A DNA stretch of 8,987 nt from assembly GCA_017959485.1 (NCBI GenBank), contig JAGDAM010000288.1:1-8987 (forward strand), read 5' to 3'. The stretch comes from Clostridia bacterium. Its GTDB lineage: Bacteria; Bacillota_A; Clostridia; Oscillospirales; CAG-272. Below are positions 5,910 to 8,987 of this stretch, one piece after another; the stretch's first letter is position 1; each line of letters begins with the position of its first letter. The notes beneath the pieces are model-generated. The model was not told the DNA's origin, ran no database searches, and saw nothing but the letters and a program-made list of their open reading frames with translations. The position numbers and the translations under genes were made by a program.

Positions 5910-6664
5910 CGGTGACCGTCTGGGGGCCGCCCGGCTGCGGAAAGACGACTATGGCTTTGCGTCTCGCGGTCGGACTGTCCCGAAAGTCGACGGTGTCGCT
6001 GCTTTTCTGCGACTCGCTGGTTCCGCCGCTGTCCGCCGTCATCAACGCGGGGAAGGAGGGCTTCCTTTCGGTGGGAGGAGCTCTTTCCTCCGTTGAGATA
6101 TCCGAGGAAAACATACTGAAATACGCCAACGTCACGCCGGGCAACGGCAACCTGATCCTTTTCGGATACGCTCCGGGAGAGAACTGCCGGTCCTTTCCGG
6201 TATTCAGTGAGGGAAGGGCGGCGGTTTTTCTTGAAAAGCTGGGAAAGATCACCGATTATCTCGTTATCGACTGCCCCGCGGCCGCGGCTTCCGACCCTCT
6301 CTGCGTGGCTGCGCTCAGAAACTCCGACCGGGTGATGAGGGTCTACGCTCCCGACAGAAGCTCGATAGTCTTTTACGAGTCAAATCTTCCGCTTTTTCCG
6401 GACGGCGAATTCGCCACCGGGAGGCACGTCCGCGTGCTGAACAATCCCGACGCGGAAATATTCAGACCGCTCTCCGAGACGGTCGGAGCGATGAAAAGAT
6501 GCGATTACGTTTTTCCGCATATTAGACAGCTCAAGCAGCGGTTTTCAGATGGGAACGCGCTCGACCGGTCGGAGGACCGGCGCCTTGCGCACGCGACCGG
6601 GATGCTTTGCGGATTCTGCACCGGCGCAGGTGCGCGCGGCGAGGAGGCGGAAGATGACGAATGA
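5906..6664 (+). CDS. CpaE-like P-loop ATPase of the Tad system
   Basis: A 252-residue cytoplasmic protein, shorter than classical CpaE because it has no N-terminal receiver-like domain and starts directly with the P-loop GPPGCGKTT (7-15, K13, T14). The rest follows the ParA/MinD-like layout: LLFCDS with D36, and a Walker B-type YLVIDCPA (118-125, D122), then a less conserved C-terminal half. The P-loop lacks the signature first lysine of MinD/ParA ATPases (KGGxGKT), which normally reaches across a dimer. In Tad systems this protein helps localise or regulate the pilus machine. It overlaps cpaB by 4 bases (ATGA) and the next gene by 11 bases, so translation is probably coupled. Placement rests on motifs and gene order. 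Confidence 0.8.
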   Translation: MTVTVWGPPGCGKTTMALRLAVGLSRKSTVSLLFCDSLVPPLSAVINAGKEGFLSVGGALSSVEISEENILKYANVTPGNGNLILFGYAPGENCRSFPVFSEGRAAVFLEKLGKITDYLVIDCPAAAASDPLCVAALRNSDRVMRVYAPDRSSIVFYESNLPLFPDGEFATGRHVRVLNNPDAEIFRPLSETVGAMKRCDYVFPHIRQLKQRFSDGNALDRSEDRRLAHATGMLCGFCTGAGARGEEAEDDE

Positions 6665-7991
6665 AACGATTTACCCGGCCGGAGCCGGAAGATATGCCGG
6701 CGCTTCCTCCGTTAAGGGGGATGGCTCGGGATACGTGGACTTCTGGGAGCTTCTCGAAGAGGTGCGCGACAACGTGTCGCGCAATTATACCGGACTTCTT
6801 TCCGACGGGAGCGACGACGAGCTGCTGAGATCGGTTATCGAAAGATCGGTTTCGGACTGCCAGAAAGGCGTGCGCGGCTTTTCGCGGGACGAACTGTGCC
6901 TGCGGCTGTTCAATGAAATGGCGAGATACAGCATCCTGACGCCTTTCCTCGAGTCGGACGACGTCGAGGAGATCAACGTCAACGGCTGGGACGACGTCGC
7001 CGTCACCTTCCGCGACGGAAGGGTTATAAAATCCCCGGAGCATTTCAGATCTCCGGGACACGCCGAGGATATCGTGCGGCGTCTGCTTCAGAATTCGGGG
7101 ATGGTCCTCGACGGCGCGTCCCCGATGGCTCAGGGGCATCTTCCCGGCAACAATCGCATCACCGCGCTCAGATATCCGCTGATAGACGCGGACCGCGGAG
7201 TCGCGGTCTCAGTAAGAATACTTCACAATACTCAAATCGGTCTCGACAGGATCGTGTCGGGCGGAACCGCTACGGCCGAGATGGTCGCCTTTCTGCGTCT
7301 GCTCTGCCGGTACGGGGTCTCTTTCGTGATCGCGGGCGCGACGTCGTCGGGCAAGACGACGCTTCTCGGCGCGATCCTCGGCGACATGCCCGACGGGAAG
7401 CGCATCTTTACCATCGAGTCTGGAGCGAGAGAACTGTCGCTCGTCAGGCGCGACGGCAGCGGACGCGTCTCAAACAACGTGGTCCATACAATTTCGCGCC
7501 CGTCCGAAAACGAAAGACAGGACGTCGCTCAGGAGGATCTCGTCGTGGCGTCGCTGCGTTTCAATCCCGACATCGTATGCGTCGGAGAGATGCGAGACGT
7601 TGAGTGCTACGCGGCGGTCGAGGCGGCTTTGACCGGGCACACGGTCGTTTCGACCGTCCATTCGGGCCCGGGCGAGGCGGCGCACACCCGAATCGCTCTT
7701 CTGTGCCAGAAAAAGTTCGGTATCGATTTCAACATTTCCATGCTGCAGGCGGCGGAGGCGTTTCCGGTGGTCGTATATTGCGGCAGACATGAAGACAACC
7801 GCAGGAGAGTAATGGATATTACCGAATGCGTCGCAGATTACGGAAACTCCCGGCGGGTCTACCGGACGCTCTACAAATACGTTGACGGCGCCTTCACCAG
7901 TCCTTTCCCCGCCTCTCCCGAACTGCTCGCCCGGCTGAAGGAGCACGGCGCGCCCGAATCGGCGCTTCGCGAATTCAGGTTTATGCGTTAG
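6654..7991 (+). CDS. cpaF: CpaF/TadA-type secretion ATPase
   Basis: A 445-residue type II/IV secretion ATPase that powers pilus assembly as a cytoplasmic hexamer. Residues 85-200 form the N-terminal sensing region (MARYSILTPFLESDDVEEINVNG). Walker A is GATSSGKT (228-235, K234). The Asp-box region is around IESGARELSL (255-264). Walker B is DIVCVGEMRD (306-315, with E312), and the His-box is TGHTVVSTVHS (327-337, H329 and H336). The start ATG at 6654 is chosen over an in-frame ATG at 6549 because GAGGAGG lies 6 bases upstream and the longer version is Arg-rich sequence inside the CpaE-like gene. GEMRD resembles PilT-type ATPases more than the GEVRG of proteobacterial CpaF. The next gene starts 1 base after the stop. 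Confidence 0.92.
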   Translation: MTNETIYPAGAGRYAGASSVKGDGSGYVDFWELLEEVRDNVSRNYTGLLSDGSDDELLRSVIERSVSDCQKGVRGFSRDELCLRLFNEMARYSILTPFLESDDVEEINVNGWDDVAVTFRDGRVIKSPEHFRSPGHAEDIVRRLLQNSGMVLDGASPMAQGHLPGNNRITALRYPLIDADRGVAVSVRILHNTQIGLDRIVSGGTATAEMVAFLRLLCRYGVSFVIAGATSSGKTTLLGAILGDMPDGKRIFTIESGARELSLVRRDGSGRVSNNVVHTISRPSENERQDVAQEDLVVASLRFNPDIVCVGEMRDVECYAAVEAALTGHTVVSTVHSGPGEAAHTRIALLCQKKFGIDFNISMLQAAEAFPVVVYCGRHEDNRRRVMDITECVADYGNSRRVYRTLYKYVDGAFTSPFPASPELLARLKEHGAPESALREFRFMR

Positions 7992-7992
7992 T

Positions 7993-8943
7993 ATGATTAC
8001 GGTGCGAATATTTACGGCGGTCTCATATCTGCTGTTCTCCGCCGGTATTATGCTGGCCGCGGGAATAACGCCGTCGGCGATCGGAAAAGATATCGAAAGA
8101 ATCACCGCGGGAGATTCTTCGCTCGCGGGACGCGTGCGGGCCGCGAAAGGGAAGAGCGGCGCCTTTCCGTCCGCGCTGAAGGCGGCGGTCGGGGCTTACG
8201 ACGGGGAAAGAAGCGACGGCGCGTTCGCGCGGCTCTGCTTTGTCTCTCTCGCCGCAGCGTGGGCGGCTCCGGCGTTTCTGTACGCGGCGGGAATACTGTT
8301 TCTGTATCCTGTTTTTTTGCTCGCGTGCTGCGTCTTTCCCGTCTTTGCGGCGCAGATTTCCAAAACCGCCTTCGACAAAAAACTGAACGAGGAACTCGAG
8401 ACGGCTCTCTCGGTCATCTCCTCGTCGTATATGCGGACCGGGTGCCTGACCGAGGCCGTCAGAATCAACCTTCCCGGGCTTCACAGACCGGTATACGAGA
8501 TCTTCAGCCGGTTTCTTGTCAGCGCGACCATGCTTTCCGCAGATACCGTTTTATGTATTCGGGAACTGCAGCGCTCCTGCGGCAATCCGATTTTTAAAGA
8601 ATGGTGCGAGATGCTTATCGCCTGCTGCGACGATTTCGAGTGCTCCGCGTCGCTTTTGCCCATCGTCGAAAGGATGACCGAGGAGCGGCTCGTCAACAGC
8701 GAACTCGAGACGATGATATCCGGGTGCCGGCGCGAGTATTACGGCATGGTTGTGATTATGCTTTTAAACGTCCCGCTTCTCTATATCATCAACCGCGACT
8801 GGTTCGCGGCGCTTGTCGGGACCGCCGCGGGGCAGACCGTTCTCGTGATCTCCGGCTGCACCGTGCTGATCACCGCGGCGGTGATGATGCGTCTGACGCG
8901 TCCGGTTGACGTGACGCGGCTGAGAGGGAAAAATGCGAAATGA
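7993..8943 (+). CDS. TadB-like inner-membrane platform protein (T2SSF family)
   Basis: A 316-residue membrane protein. Hydrophobic segments lie at about 5-25, 80-102, 103-122, 251-268 and 281-301. A long cytoplasmic helical region (123-250) includes LNEELETALSVISSSYMRTGCLTEAV and ELQRSCGNPIFKEW, the usual place and character of a T2SS type F domain. This is the TadB/TadC layout: a platform on which the CpaF ATPase acts to extrude pilins. Its position directly after cpaF supports TadB. The ATG follows the cpaF stop by 1 base; the Shine-Dalgarno is weak (AGG about 13 bases away), so it probably depends on coupling. It overlaps the following gene by 11 bases. The choice of TadB over TadC is by order. 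Confidence 0.8.
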   Translation: MITVRIFTAVSYLLFSAGIMLAAGITPSAIGKDIERITAGDSSLAGRVRAAKGKSGAFPSALKAAVGAYDGERSDGAFARLCFVSLAAAWAAPAFLYAAGILFLYPVFLLACCVFPVFAAQISKTAFDKKLNEELETALSVISSSYMRTGCLTEAVRINLPGLHRPVYEIFSRFLVSATMLSADTVLCIRELQRSCGNPIFKEWCEMLIACCDDFECSASLLPIVERMTEERLVNSELETMISGCRREYYGMVVIMLLNVPLLYIINRDWFAALVGTAAGQTVLVISGCTVLITAAVMMRLTRPVDVTRLRGKNAK

Positions 8944-8987
8944 ACTGTTTCTGATACTGACCGCCGCCGCGGGGGCCGCGGCGGCGG
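8933..8987 (+). CDS. Start of next gene, probably TadC-like (truncated by window end)
   Basis: An open frame begins at ATG 8933 and runs off the window after 18 codons (MRNELFLILTAAAGAAAA), already hydrophobic and Ala-rich like an N-terminal membrane segment. GAGAGGG lies just upstream with 4-5 bases between. It overlaps the TadB-like gene by 11 bases. The ATGA at 8940 meets a stop after four codons and is not the start. TadC is inferred only from usual gene order. Confidence 0.6.
   Translation, partial: MRNELFLILTAAAGAAAA

Noticed and set aside
6549..6653. Longer cpaF start at 6549
   Set aside because: The extra 35 residues are Arg-rich shadow of the CpaE-like gene. The ATG at 6654 has GAGGAGG at ideal spacing.
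8940..8954. ATGA-type start of the last gene at 8940
   Set aside because: The frame closes after four codons. The ATG at 8933 stays open to the window end and has a Shine-Dalgarno.

Overview
The window looks like chromosomal DNA from a monoderm Bacillota bacterium, most likely class Clostridia (an Oscillospirales/Ruminococcaceae-like gut lineage). The reasons are GC-rich coding DNA with AT-rich promoter regions, purine-rich Shine-Dalgarno sites, the lepA-hemW gene pair, a DUF1292 protein, and a Tad-type pilus operon with a DUF6133-like pilin-sized protein and no secretin gene in the part visible. The lineage is an inference; no rRNA or other taxonomic marker is present.

Left end (1-311): an array of about ten short hairpins. 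A 7-base linker, TGTAATC, recurs every 23 bases in the left half and appears as its reverse complement GATTACA every 24-26 bases in the right half, so the block is a large inverted structure. It runs directly into a perfect 14-bp terminator hairpin that works in both directions (281-311).

Minus-strand unit (311-3968): a near-consensus promoter with an extended -10 (3940-3968) drives lepA (TTG start), hemW and a DUF1292 gene overlapping the end of hemW by 8 bases. About 10 bases after the DUF1292 stop comes a gene-free stretch of about 195 bases with strong long-range base pairing. I read it as a structured RNA gene, most likely 6S RNA. The unit ends at the 281-311 terminator.

Divergent control region (3901-4194): the minus-strand promoter for lepA and a textbook plus-strand promoter (TTGACA-17-TAAAAT with TGn) lie back to back. 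The plus-strand leader holds AT-rich repeats, a 14-bp palindrome and a 12-bp GC hairpin.

Plus-strand unit (4195-8987): a Tad/Flp-type pilus assembly operon. The order is a small one-TM pilin-like protein, an A24 prepilin peptidase, CpaB-like SAF protein, CpaE-like P-loop ATPase, CpaF/TadA secretion ATPase, TadB-like membrane platform protein, and the first codons of a further gene (probably TadC) cut by the window edge. Most genes overlap or nearly touch, so they are probably cotranscribed. Expected roles: the peptidase matures pilins, CpaF powers assembly on the TadB/TadC platform, CpaE-like ATPase positions or regulates it, and CpaB spans the envelope. The pilin-like gene is bracketed by two strong GC hairpins that may set its expression above the rest.
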